64,000 bases of DNA from Strigamia acuminata (taxonomy: Eukaryota; Arthropoda; Chilopoda; Geophilomorpha; Linotaeniidae). The notes beneath the pieces were generated by a model. That model was not told the DNA's origin. It saw only the letters and a list, made by a program, of their open reading frames with translations, and searched no databases. The stretch is from NCBI GenBank assembly GCA_949358305.1, contig OX442314.1, positions 59,033,369 through 59,097,368 of the forward strand, given 5' to 3'. Shown piece after piece: positions 12,501 to 19,965 of the stretch. Each line of letters begins with the position of its first letter. Positions within the stretch are counted from its first letter, which is position 1. The translations under genes were made by a program, and so were the position numbers.

Positions 12501-14598
12501 CCAATTGATTCGTTTTGAGGACTTCGGCGGCGATTTGGTGCATCAGATCGGACTCCTCGCACGCGTGGACTGATTTAGCGCCGCATTTTGCCGCGCACAT
12601 GCTAGGAAAATTGAAATTGAAATTGAATTAAATTTCATTTAAATTTTAATTTTCTTGCCTGAGGATTCCCGTCCCCGTTCCGATGTCCAAAACCGTGTCG
12701 AAACCGCGCCCGACGGCGGCCCGGATGGCCCCGAAGTACATTTCGTTCCGTGTTTTGTCGTTCAGCATCGGGAAATGCCATCTCTCGATCAACGCGTTGC
12801 TCACGTTGTCGAGGTTCTCCTTGGCCGACACGAACGACGGGTTTAACGTCAGCGCGTGCACGAAATGTTGAACCGCTGCTTCGATATCTCCGCATCTGAA
12901 CGAAATTAGACGTCGTTTTACAGGTAATTCGGTAATTCGGCCTATTCGGCTTAAAAACTGAAGATTATGTATTCGGCCGAATATCAACCTGTTATTCGGC
13001 CGAATACACAATAATGATAAATTTAGAATTGTTTGAATTTTGCAGTGTAACCTTTCGCCTTTTACAGGATGAATACTAATAATTTACACAATTAACAATG
13101 CATTTTCCGTATTTATAGGTCCAAATTGCATTTTTTATACGAAAAAATTTAATTTTCACTATTAAATTGCAATTATTACCTAAAAAACACAAGTTGTATA
13201 ATAAAAATCAATATTTGTTTTAAAAATTAAATTTTTGAGGCAATAATTGCATTTTCCTTGTAAAAATTGCTTTTCAGAGGCAAAAATTGCACTTTTTAGG
13301 CAAAAACTTACATTTTTTGGATAAAAAGCACATTTTAGAACCTAAAAACTGCATTTATTAGATAAAAAGTAAATTTTTTCAGCTTATTTCGGCTTTTAAA
13401 CTACAATTTTTAATTTTTATAAAACAATAGCGGTGTGTTTAACCGACTCATAACCAATCGACAATTTCACGCCGTCGAGTTTGTGCGTTTTAGCGACGAG
13501 CGATTCGAACCATTCCGTCACATTCGCGGACATTTTCGTGGCGATTATCTCGGGGATGCTGAAAGAATATATTTTGCTCGACGTTTCGGTCGACGACGGG
13601 TGCTGCGAGTCGACCAGCGACATGTTTACGGCGTAAACTCGCAACGGACACATGGATAGACAGTTTGCGGCGAGAGATTCGTAGTAGTAAACGGCGGGGT
13701 AGCCGAGCAGCGAGCCGAAAACGCTCGACAAGTTCCAGAAACCACTCTCCCGCTCGCCAGGCGTCAAATTGATGACATCGTCGTTCTCCGTCTCCAGCCG
13801 ACGCTCCAATTGATGCGCAATGTCCTCCAACAACGAAAATAAATCGGCTCGGACGTGATCCGCCGCCATTTGTGGCGTTTCCAGACGACCGGACACGTCG
13901 ACGAGGAACGAGGCATTTTCGCTTTGTGCGATTCGGTTTAAATGCGCGACCGTTTCGCGCAGATTCAGGACGAAGAGATCGTCGCCGACGGTCGCGAGTG
14001 CGAGTTTGTTGGTCAAAGTCGGTCGGATCGAAGCGTCGTTCAACAAGGCGAGGATTTCGGGCACGTTTGGTCGCAGTGCGTCCCACAAATAGGCCGGTTT
14101 GAGGCCGAAATCGACCGCTAGGATGTCGCACATGATGCAGGGCGCGTGTTTGTTGGCTGTTTTGCCGAATCTCGAAGCGAGGGCTCGTCGCCATGTTTTT
14201 ACGTCGATGAGTGGCATTTTTTGGTGGTTTTATTACCTAACAAAATGGGCGCCGAGGTTGTTGTGTATTTCGGGGCAGTTTGGAAGGACGGACAGCGCTG
14301 TTTTGTAGCTGGTGAATAGTTCGGTGTAGTTTGATGATTTTTCGAGAGATAGACCGAGTTGACCTGAGTTTGGAAAGAAAAATTAGACATTTGTTGTTTA
14401 TTATTTTTTTTAAACGATTTATTTACGGAGTGTGTAGACCAAGCTTGAGGTTACTTCGGGACTGGGCGATATTTTTGCGCTGGTTAGCAAGTAGGGAAAT
14501 GCTTTGGTGTGATTGTCGTGCGATAAATATTTTTCGGCTTGGGATAGAGAATATTTGTTGAGCTCGTTTAGCGTGTTGTTGTTGTCGGCCGCGGCCAT
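9517..14598 (-). CDS. PRMT9: Protein arginine N-methyltransferase 9 orthologue, 8 exons
   Basis: Exons in transcription order: 14598-14427, 14363-14237, 12895-12659, 12601-12434, 12373-12031, 11973-11802, 10559-9934, 9855-9517. Frame is kept throughout, giving 727 aa (human about 845). The N-terminal part (about 1-140) has TPR-like helices, as in PRMT9. SAM motif I is VLDIGTGTGIL (about 168-178), the double-E loop is TEIVDSGLLGEGI (about 240), and TCWEQAVYP (about 396) matches the THW-loop region. A second, degenerate methyltransferase half follows, with WDVVVMDLVEP and FWRQACIVLDKP near the end. The TPR region plus two tandem methyltransferase folds separates it from PRMT7. Family role: arginine methylation of the splicing factor SF3B2. 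Intron 3 uses a GC donor (AG|GCAAGA), because only this joins GIL to SMCAAKCGAK in frame. Intron 2 contains another gene and intron 6 a minisatellite. Confidence 0.92.
10583..11793. repeat. About 40-copy 30-bp minisatellite filling PRMT9 intron 6
   Basis: Units of 29-31 bp consist of AATCAATCAAAAACCG or AATCGATCAAAAACCG followed by T7-8 and AATTTTT. The array starts and ends within about 25 bp of the flanking splice sites, so it is essentially the whole intron. Two point variants (CAATC and CGATC) alternate in blocks, and some units end AAAACAG instead of AACCG. It has no coding potential. Confidence 0.95.
12657..12660 (-). other. GC-AG splice donor of PRMT9 intron 3
   Basis: On the minus strand exon 3 ends ..CTCAG at 12659 and the intron begins GCAAGA. 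No GT donor at this position preserves the frame, while this one joins AG to C to give serine, as expected after the SAM motif. GC-AG introns are a known minor class with otherwise strong donor consensus, which fits here. Confidence 0.75.
12912..13010. repeat. Short palindromes ATTCGGCCGAAT in PRMT9 intron 2
   Basis: Two copies of the perfect palindrome ATTCGGCCGAAT and several GGTAATTCGG/CTATTCGG pieces cluster just upstream (on the minus strand) of PRMT9 exon 3. They may be fragments of an inverted-repeat element. Confidence 0.45.
13120..13385. repeat. Degenerate TTGCATTTTT repeats
   Basis: Loose repeats of AGGCAAAAATTGCATTTTT type occupy the stretch downstream of the C1orf74-like stop codon. 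They resemble the AAAATGCATTTTTTGG units seen at 1877-1936. No coding signal. Confidence 0.5.
13354..13359 (-). terminator. Candidate poly(A) signal of the nested gene
   Basis: AATAAA on the minus strand lies about 60 bases beyond the stop codon of the C1orf74-like gene, which supports its being an independent transcription unit rather than only an intron fragment. Confidence 0.5.
13417..14217 (-). CDS. UPF0739 / C1orf74 homologue nested in PRMT9 intron 2
   Basis: A single 266-codon open frame, very close to the mammalian C1orf74 length of about 269 as I recall it. Conserved stretches I recognise are ILAVDFGLKPAYLWD near residue 32, FWNLSSVFGSLLGYP in the middle, NCLSMCPLRVYA and YSFSIPE toward the C-terminus. 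These match the UPF0739 (DUF4504) family, whose function is unknown. There is no signal peptide or membrane segment. The gene lies in PRMT9 intron 2 on the same strand. Its ATG (A at -3) is only 18 bases after the PRMT9 exon 2 donor, and the intron begins GTAA, giving PRMT9 a stop in frame if unspliced. It may therefore be expressed from the PRMT9 promoter by intron retention, or from a promoter within PRMT9 exons 1-2. Composition is GC-richer than the surrounding intron, like the PRMT9 exons. Confidence 0.9.
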   Translation of the reverse strand: MPLIDVKTWRRALASRFGKTANKHAPCIMCDILAVDFGLKPAYLWDALRPNVPEILALLNDASIRPTLTNKLALATVGDDLFVLNLRETVAHLNRIAQSENASFLVDVSGRLETPQMAADHVRADLFSLLEDIAHQLERRLETENDDVINLTPGERESGFWNLSSVFGSLLGYPAVYYYESLAANCLSMCPLRVYAVNMSLVDSQHPSSTETSSKIYSFSIPEIIATKMSANVTEWFESLVAKTHKLDGVKLSIGYESVKHTAIVL

Positions 14599-14874
14599 TT
14601 TGGTGAAATCGGTTTCGAGACTATATTGTCGAGGCCGCCTTAATGAATATTTTTAATTTTTGTAGATATAATTTTATCAGTTTTCAGGTGTTATTATTTT
14701 TTTTAAAAAAATTAAACAAAACGTATTTTAACTCTATCTTATTTGTAGGACATTAAATGTAAATCCAAACCGCACGCACATGCGCATTTGAGTCGAGGCT
14801 TCTCCGTTGTTTACTGCGGAATGTGCGAGTGAATATTTCCCATGTTTTCTTCGACGAATATTTTTCGACTCCAG
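14599..14874. promoter_or_regulatory. PRMT9 upstream region, possible bidirectional promoter
   Basis: This interval precedes the PRMT9 start codon (14598, minus strand). It contains GCACATGCGCAT near 14774, similar to an NRF-1 type CpG-rich promoter site, and a possible plus-strand first exon begins at its far side. No TATA box was evident. Confidence 0.35.
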
Positions 14875-14950
14875 ATGGACAATGTTTATTCTGCCTGTTT
14901 GTCACCGTTTCGATGTAATAATCTGAACATCAGTTTGCGTGTCAAAAAAA
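14875..14950 (+). other. Possible first coding exon of an unidentified plus-strand gene
   Basis: An ATG at 14875 opens 25 codons ending at a strong donor (AAA|GTAAGT at 14951). It lies head-to-head with PRMT9, as in many bidirectional promoters. No downstream exon could be linked to it because the next 4 kb are repeats. The peptide matches no family I know. It could equally be a chance open frame. Confidence 0.2.
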
Positions 14951-15044
14951 GTAAGTATTGTTCATTTTTGTAGTTAGATTTTCGTTTGCTTATGGTGTTG
15001 GTTCGTCGCCATCCTTTTGTTAAAAATTTGACCAAGGCCACATA

Positions 15045-15452
15045 TTACTAAAATAATTGTCCATTATTTCAGAAGATTTTATTTTATTTTTATTTTTTTT
15101 TATTTATTTTATTTAAATAAAAAAAAAAATTCTGATTTGGTTTACTAAGTGATTAATGAAAACACAAAATAAAAAGTATTTAAAATTTAAAATTAACAAA
15201 ATCAAATTTGAGTATGGAATACAAATAAAATAAAATAAATAAAATGTATTAACTGATAACTTTTTTATATTCCATACTTAAATATAATAAAAGAGAAGTC
15301 TGCTCTTATTTTGTTAACTTTAAATTTTAAATGTTTTTCATTTTGTTTTAAATTAATCACTTAGTAAACCAAATCAGATTTTTTTTTTCAAATAAAAACA
15401 AAAAACGAAGAATATATGTTCTTCTGGAATAATGAACAATTATTTCAGTACG
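15045..15452. mobile_element. Long imperfect inverted repeat (foldback/MITE-like)
   Basis: Arms of roughly 180 bp (about 15045-15228 and 15257-15452) are imperfect reverse complements. The outer ends share TACTRAAATAATTG, followed by CATTAT and CAGAAGA, and inner blocks such as GATTTGGTTTACTAAGTGAT are complementary. There is no coding capacity. A 2-bp TA target duplication is possible but not certain. Confidence 0.65.
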
Positions 15453-15550
15453 AATTAGGCGATCATTTCCACCATAATCGGTGAAAATAGCTCATATGTC
15501 TATTTCCATCGATTTCTGTGAGAATTTACCACTACCAGTAGCTAGGGCTA

Positions 15551-15812
15551 TAAATAACCACGAATGAGATTAGGCCTAACAAAATAACGATCGTTCTCCC
15601 CACCAATCTCGATGCGCGTAACAAACCGCTTTTGACGTCTCATTGGTTCTTACCGGGAAGAATTTCCTCTCGCCATGCAAAATTCTCGATTCGAAAATTT
15701 TGTTCTCTTGCTACTGGCGCCACTTGTTGCCGCTTTACTAACAAAGCATCAAAAGTCAAATGCAGAACGATTGTTGTTTTGTTAGGCCTAATCTCATTTG
15801 TGGTTATTATTT
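15551..15812. mobile_element. Inverted-repeat element ending ATAACCAC..AATGAGATTAGG
   Basis: About 45-bp imperfect terminal repeats: ATAACCACGAATGAGATTAG followed by GCCTAACAAAATAACGATCG at the left, and its near complement at 15766-15812. The centre is GC-richer and non-coding. It resembles a MITE; no certain target duplication was found. Confidence 0.6.
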
Positions 15813-15889
15813 TCTCTTTGTAAATTCTCGTATAAAATGCTGACCTCATTGTCCCGACAATTACACATCACGCTTGGTATATTACCTAT

Positions 15890-16021
15890 GATCATTTCCA
15901 CCGATTTCTGTGATCATTTCCACCGATTTCTGTGATCTTTTCCACCGATTTCTGTGATCATTTCCACCGATTTCTGTGATCATTTCCACCGATTTCTGTG
16001 ATCATTTCCACCGATATCAGT
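15890..16021. repeat. Six tandem copies of a 22-bp unit
   Basis: The unit is GATCATTTCCACCGATTTCT plus GT, repeated six times with one A-to-T change in the third copy; the sixth ends CCACCGATATCAGTGG, a palindrome. A related single copy lies at about 15471. The unit length is two helical turns, but no known binding site was recognised. Confidence 0.9.
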
Positions 16022-16281
16022 GGAAATAGCTTTTCCATAAAATCTTTTGTTGGGGACAGCAAATCCAACTCTCTACCTCCTCGTGGTTGTTCCTGGACCA
16101 CTTGGACGCTTGTTTCAGTGGTACTGAATGAGAGCTCTGGTATTTTGAGTTTGGTATTTGTTCCATCCAATTGTTCTAAGCATGGAACAATTGTGTATTC
16201 ATTGCTTTTACATGTTATTTCATTCAATTTTTTTCTGCATTTCTTGTTGAAAACTTTACTACAGCTTATCCTTGAAATCAC
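16022..16281 (-). other. Unidentified open segment, possibly a coding relic
   Basis: The minus strand is open and has a protein-like composition (basic Lys/Cys-rich, then Ser/Thr/Pro-rich, with QVVQEQPRGGRELDLLSPTK). Its 3' end runs into the 22-bp tandem repeat. No splice partners or family match were recognised, so it may be a relic of a mobile-element or host exon, or chance. Confidence 0.2.
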
Positions 16282-16346
16282 TGGTTTAAAATTTCTCCAG
16301 TTAATTTATTAAAGCAGTAATAACTAAATTTTATTTTAAAATATCT

Positions 16347-16480
16347 GTTTTTGACTTACTGGTATGTACTATAGACGGCTCATTTATACGCCATTTTGGC
16401 AAATTTAGTTCAAGATTTATCGTCAGACAGGAATAATAAAAATGTCCTTTTAAAAAAATAAATAAATAAAATAAAGTTTC
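16347..16480 (+). repeat. Left copy of a direct repeat flanking Tc1-like relics
   Basis: About 110-130 bp, with AGTTCAAGATTTATCGTCAG as a diagnostic core, recurs in the same orientation at about 17967-18085 with roughly one difference in ten. The pair brackets the palindrome and the transposase relic. Confidence 0.65.
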
Positions 16481-16814
16481 TAGTATGAGTGAGAAGCATA
16501 AGTTTGGAAACTTGACTGAATTAAACAATGTGAGTTTAGTTAGTTTGTGATTATGAGAAAACAAACAATCAAACGATATTAAGCATGTAACATTTTATTA
16601 ATGTGGCATAGAGATTTCCAAAAATCTAAATGTTTTCAAATAAAACAGTATACATAATATAAATGTGTTGAATTGTATTCACCTCCTGGTGAAGCAGAAG
16701 TCTGGAAACTCGCTCCATACGTTGCGTAAGTTTAGAAACTTCAGTGATTTACCATGTAAACTCATTTGAATAATTTCACAAAAGCAAGAAAACAATATTG
16801 AGTTAATATTTTCC

Positions 16815-17455
16815 ATTAAAGGTCATGGGAAGAGAAAAATAAAAATTGAGGAGAAGATTGTTTGTGTCATTATTAGACCAAATCCATTGTTGAAACGTGT
16901 TCAATTGTTTCGAGAGTGTTATATCGTTCGTTTAAACGTTTGAAAATTCTCAAATGTCCTCCATTTTTAGTTTTCGAAAGTTTCCAAAAGTTGCCGTTGG
17001 TGGCGCTATTTATGACGTCATCGGCGACAAACAAGCAGCTTTTTAGCATGGGCTTGGCTTCATTTAAGAGCTACGAAAATTTATTATTAGTTCTTTTGAA
17101 CCTATACACTTGCAACAAATAGCAAATTGGAATATTTACTGAATATTAAAATCCCAATAACCTAACAGTGTTGTGAAATTTGGAAAAAAAATTTTGTAGC
17201 TCTTAAATGAAGCCAAGCCCATGCTAAAAAGCTGCTTGTTTGTCGCCGATGACGTCATAAATAGCGCCACCAACGGCAACTTTTGGAAACTTTCGAAAAC
17301 TAAAAATGGAGGACATTTGAGAATTTTCAAACGTTTAAACGAACGATATAACACTCTCGAAACAATTGAACACGTTTCAACAATGGATTTGGTCTAATAA
17401 TGACACAAACAATCTTCTCCTCAATTTTTATTTTTCTCTTCCCATGACCTTTAAT
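16815..17455. repeat. Large palindrome, two 266-bp arms
   Basis: Arms 16815-17080 and 17190-17455 are nearly exact reverse complements around a spacer of about 110 bp. An open frame of about 53 codons starting MLYRSFKRLK reads identically from each arm (plus strand 16916, minus strand 17354), so the arms are little diverged. The outer ends share ATTAAAGGTCATGGG. The right arm adjoins a Tc1-like transposase relic, so the arms may be the inverted terminal regions of that element brought together. Confidence 0.85.
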
Positions 17456-17485
17456 TCTAATATTGAGTTCAAAGTTCTTGATCAC

Positions 17486-17890
17486 AGCTGCACACCTTCT
17501 GCCCATGGAGTCGACCAAATATTCACATCTTTCTTTGGATGTTTGTCCAACCTTCTTTTTTCAAAGAAAACAATTCATCCTTATTTTTGGGCTTTCTAAG
17601 CTTTACGACTGTCTACATCTATCCACAGCATCTCAATAGGGTCGAGATCTGCGGATTGGACAGGCCATTTCATGACATTAGTGTGTTTTTTCTCAAACCA
17701 TTTTTTAACAGATTTTGCTGTGTGTTTTGGATCTTACTGAAATGTCCAAAGCAAAGGCAAATTGTCATCAACAATGTTGTTATTTTGCTGAAAGAATGAT
17801 TGTTACATGCTAATCCAGCTTTTCTATTTTTAACTGAGATGAACGGTTTCTGGCAAGCTACTCTTCCTAATAGTGCTGAGTTCATATTTT
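17486..17890 (-). pseudogene. Tc1/mariner-like transposase relic
   Basis: The minus strand, read across frames, contains GRVACQKPFISVKNRKA, then DPKHTAKSVKKWFEKK and MKWPVQSADLDPIEMLW, which are hallmark Tc1-family transposase segments. The part between KNRKA and DPKHTAKS, expected to carry a catalytic Asp, is largely missing. Several stops and frame changes occur. It is a dead internal and C-terminal fragment next to the large palindrome. Confidence 0.85.
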
Positions 17891-17966
17891 GTGACAAAAA
17901 TGCTCTACAGCTTTTTATTTCTTTGAAAAAAGAAAAATACCTAAATTGTGACTTGTGGTGCTAAAT

Positions 17967-18085
17967 GTTTGGCCATATTGTATACACAGTTCATTTATAT
18001 GCCATTTTTACAAATTTAATTCAAGATTTATCATCAGACAGGAATAATTCAAATTTATTTTTAAAAAAAAAAATATAGTTTCTAG
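17967..18085 (+). repeat. Right copy of the direct repeat
   Basis: Same-orientation counterpart of 16347-16480, containing AATTCAAGATTTATCATCAG and ending AGTTTCTAGTA. It closes the roughly 1.7-kb composite that holds the palindrome and transposase relic. Confidence 0.65.
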
Positions 18086-18556
18086 TAATCCTCTAACCTT
18101 GATACAGTTAATCTACAACAAATTTGAGATTATGCTAAAAATTGACAAACCTTTATATAGCATATTTATACCACATTTGATCAATAAAGCTGTTGTACTC
18201 GTTCATGGCTGTTCTTTGTGTTCTTGGTTTGTGTGAGTTTGTTTGTTTATGGCACTTTATTTAAATGTTTTTATGATTGTCACAATTACTCTGAGTGATC
18301 AGGATCAATGGAATGAGATTGATTTATTATTCCATATCATTTATTTACAAAAATTTGTTATATTATTTGCTAACAATGTTATTTCTCACATTGTGGTTAT
18401 TACAATAAATTACTGAGCCAACACTATTTTAAATAAAAAATTTAGTATTAATTAGGAGAATGTCTTTTCTTCACTCTTAATTCTGGTGAATTGTTCTAGA
18501 AAAAAGTAAAAGCAAACATCATATGAATTATACATTTACTAAAACCAGATCTTCAT

Positions 18557-18588
18557 TGTTTGTTTGTTTGTTTGTTTGTTTGTTTGTA
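18557..18588. repeat. (GTTT)n microsatellite
   Basis: About eight perfect GTTT units in a row. Confidence 0.95.
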
Positions 18589-18647
18589 TTATTGGTACAA
18601 GGGAGCCATAATGTACCCTGTACCACCGTGAACCGCGATTACAAAAT

Positions 18648-19159
18648 ACTACCGTCTTAACCCGAATAGTGCAGGATGGTGTTGTATTCGAGATTTTTTA
18701 AAAAAACCTCGAATTTGTAAGCATGGTCAAAAAATTCGAATATAACACCATCGTGTTGTATTCGAATACAACACGATGGTGTTATATCTGAATTCAGATT
18801 CGAATTCAGATTTGTCTGTAATTAGGAAATTCCTCTAGTTTGTTGTCTGTGTATAGGAAATTCCTTTAGTTTGTTGTCTGTGTATAGGAAATTCCTCTAG
18901 TTTGTTGTCTGTACTTTGGGAATTTCACTAGTTTGTTGTCTGTATTTATGGAATTTCCTTAGTTTGCTGTCTGTATTTAGGGAATTTCCCTAGTTTGTAG
19001 TCCAAGAAACGTTACGTTTCTACGACATTTGATCTAAAAACGTTTTTACTACGACGTTGGATCGAAAAATTTAAGTTGCTACTTTTTGCTGAAATATAAC
19101 ACCATGGTGTTATATTCGAATACAACACCATCCTGCACTATTCGGGTTAAGACGGTAGT
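18648..19159. mobile_element. Inverted-repeat element with internal palindrome and minisatellite
   Basis: Ends are 44-bp exact inverted repeats beginning ACTACCGTCTTAACCCGAAT (18648-18691 and 19116-19159). Inside lie a 48-bp perfect palindrome centred on TTCGAA (18740-18787) and about six 33-36-bp units with AGGAAATTCCTCTAGTTTGT plus TGTCTGT (about 18815-19005). There is no coding capacity. No clear target duplication was found. Confidence 0.8.
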
Positions 19160-19591
19160 GGGAACCCGTACAGGCCGCATACCAATTCAATAGAATTTAA
19201 TCTTATATTATTTTACAAAGTCATTTTAGTTATGAACATTTGTTTTTTAGTCTGAAAATGCACATGACTGTCATGGTCATGCATTTTGGTATTTCTCTTA
19301 AATATATTCATGCACAGGATTAGGGCATACATTATTTCTACTTTATCTTACCTCTAACTTTTCATTTATTTTTGAGTTTTATTTACTCATTCTACTTTTC
19401 CCCTCCTTTCCAAATTAATTATTCACACAATAGTTTAGTCCCTAGAGTGTTCTAACGCCTGAAGCCCGAGTCTGATGGTGTCCTCTAAACGAAGCTCTGT
19501 GAACCTGCACCGCGTGCCTTAATTCGCGCATTTTCTTTACATCATAAATTTAACCTTAGCGAACAATTTTATGACAACTAAACACATAAGG

Positions 19592-19878
19592 GCGCACAAT
19601 AAACGAGGAAAGGGTGTCTGAGAGGGAAAACAGGTCTTTCCAGTGCATTTTTATTTTTTTTATCTATCATTTACCACTCCAAAGTTATTGGATGAAGAAT
19701 AAAATTTTGTGTTGATTTGCTGTTGTGGTCTAATACTTTTGGCCATGGGTTGTAAGGGTGGACAATAAACAAGGAAAGGGTCTGATTCACAATCTTTGCA
19801 TACGTACCAAATAATTGAACCAAGACTGGGTTTCATGTGGTAAATTTTGTCTTTCATGTGGTAAATTTTGTCTTTCAT
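19592..19878. repeat. Short direct and tandem repeats downstream of the EGF gene
   Basis: GGACAATAAACAAGGAAAGG near 19757 is a close copy of a sequence near 19592. Around 19835-19878 a 21-bp unit containing GTGGTAAATTTTGTCTTTCA is duplicated. These lie in the presumed 3' flank or UTR of the EGF gene. The rest of 19160-19590 shows nothing recognisable. Confidence 0.6.
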
Positions 19879-19923
19879 GATCATAATTCTCTGTATTCTG
19901 TAGATTATTAATTTTTTTCGTCC

Positions 19924-19929
19924 TTTAAT
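19924..19929 (-). terminator. Candidate poly(A) signal of the giant EGF gene
   Basis: ATTAAA on the minus strand lies about 37 bases past the stop codon. A canonical AATAAA is also present at 19650-19655, about 310 bases past the stop. Either could be used. Confidence 0.4.
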
Positions 19930-19965
19930 TAAGATATCAAATGAAATACACATTATAATAAAAAA

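Noticed and set aside
12646-13011. Independent 121-residue protein starting at 13011
   Set aside because: The part before 12895 is intron; the rest is PRMT9 exon 3, bounded by an AG acceptor and a GC donor.
9554-14561. Several plus-strand and second-frame minus-strand open frames across PRMT9 and C1orf74
   Set aside because: They arise from GC-rich codons of the true minus-strand exons; only the chosen frames show PRMT9 or UPF0739 motifs.
16916-17354. Two opposing copies of a 68-72 residue protein
   Set aside because: They are the two arms of the palindrome; the peptide matches no family and each frame simply mirrors the other.
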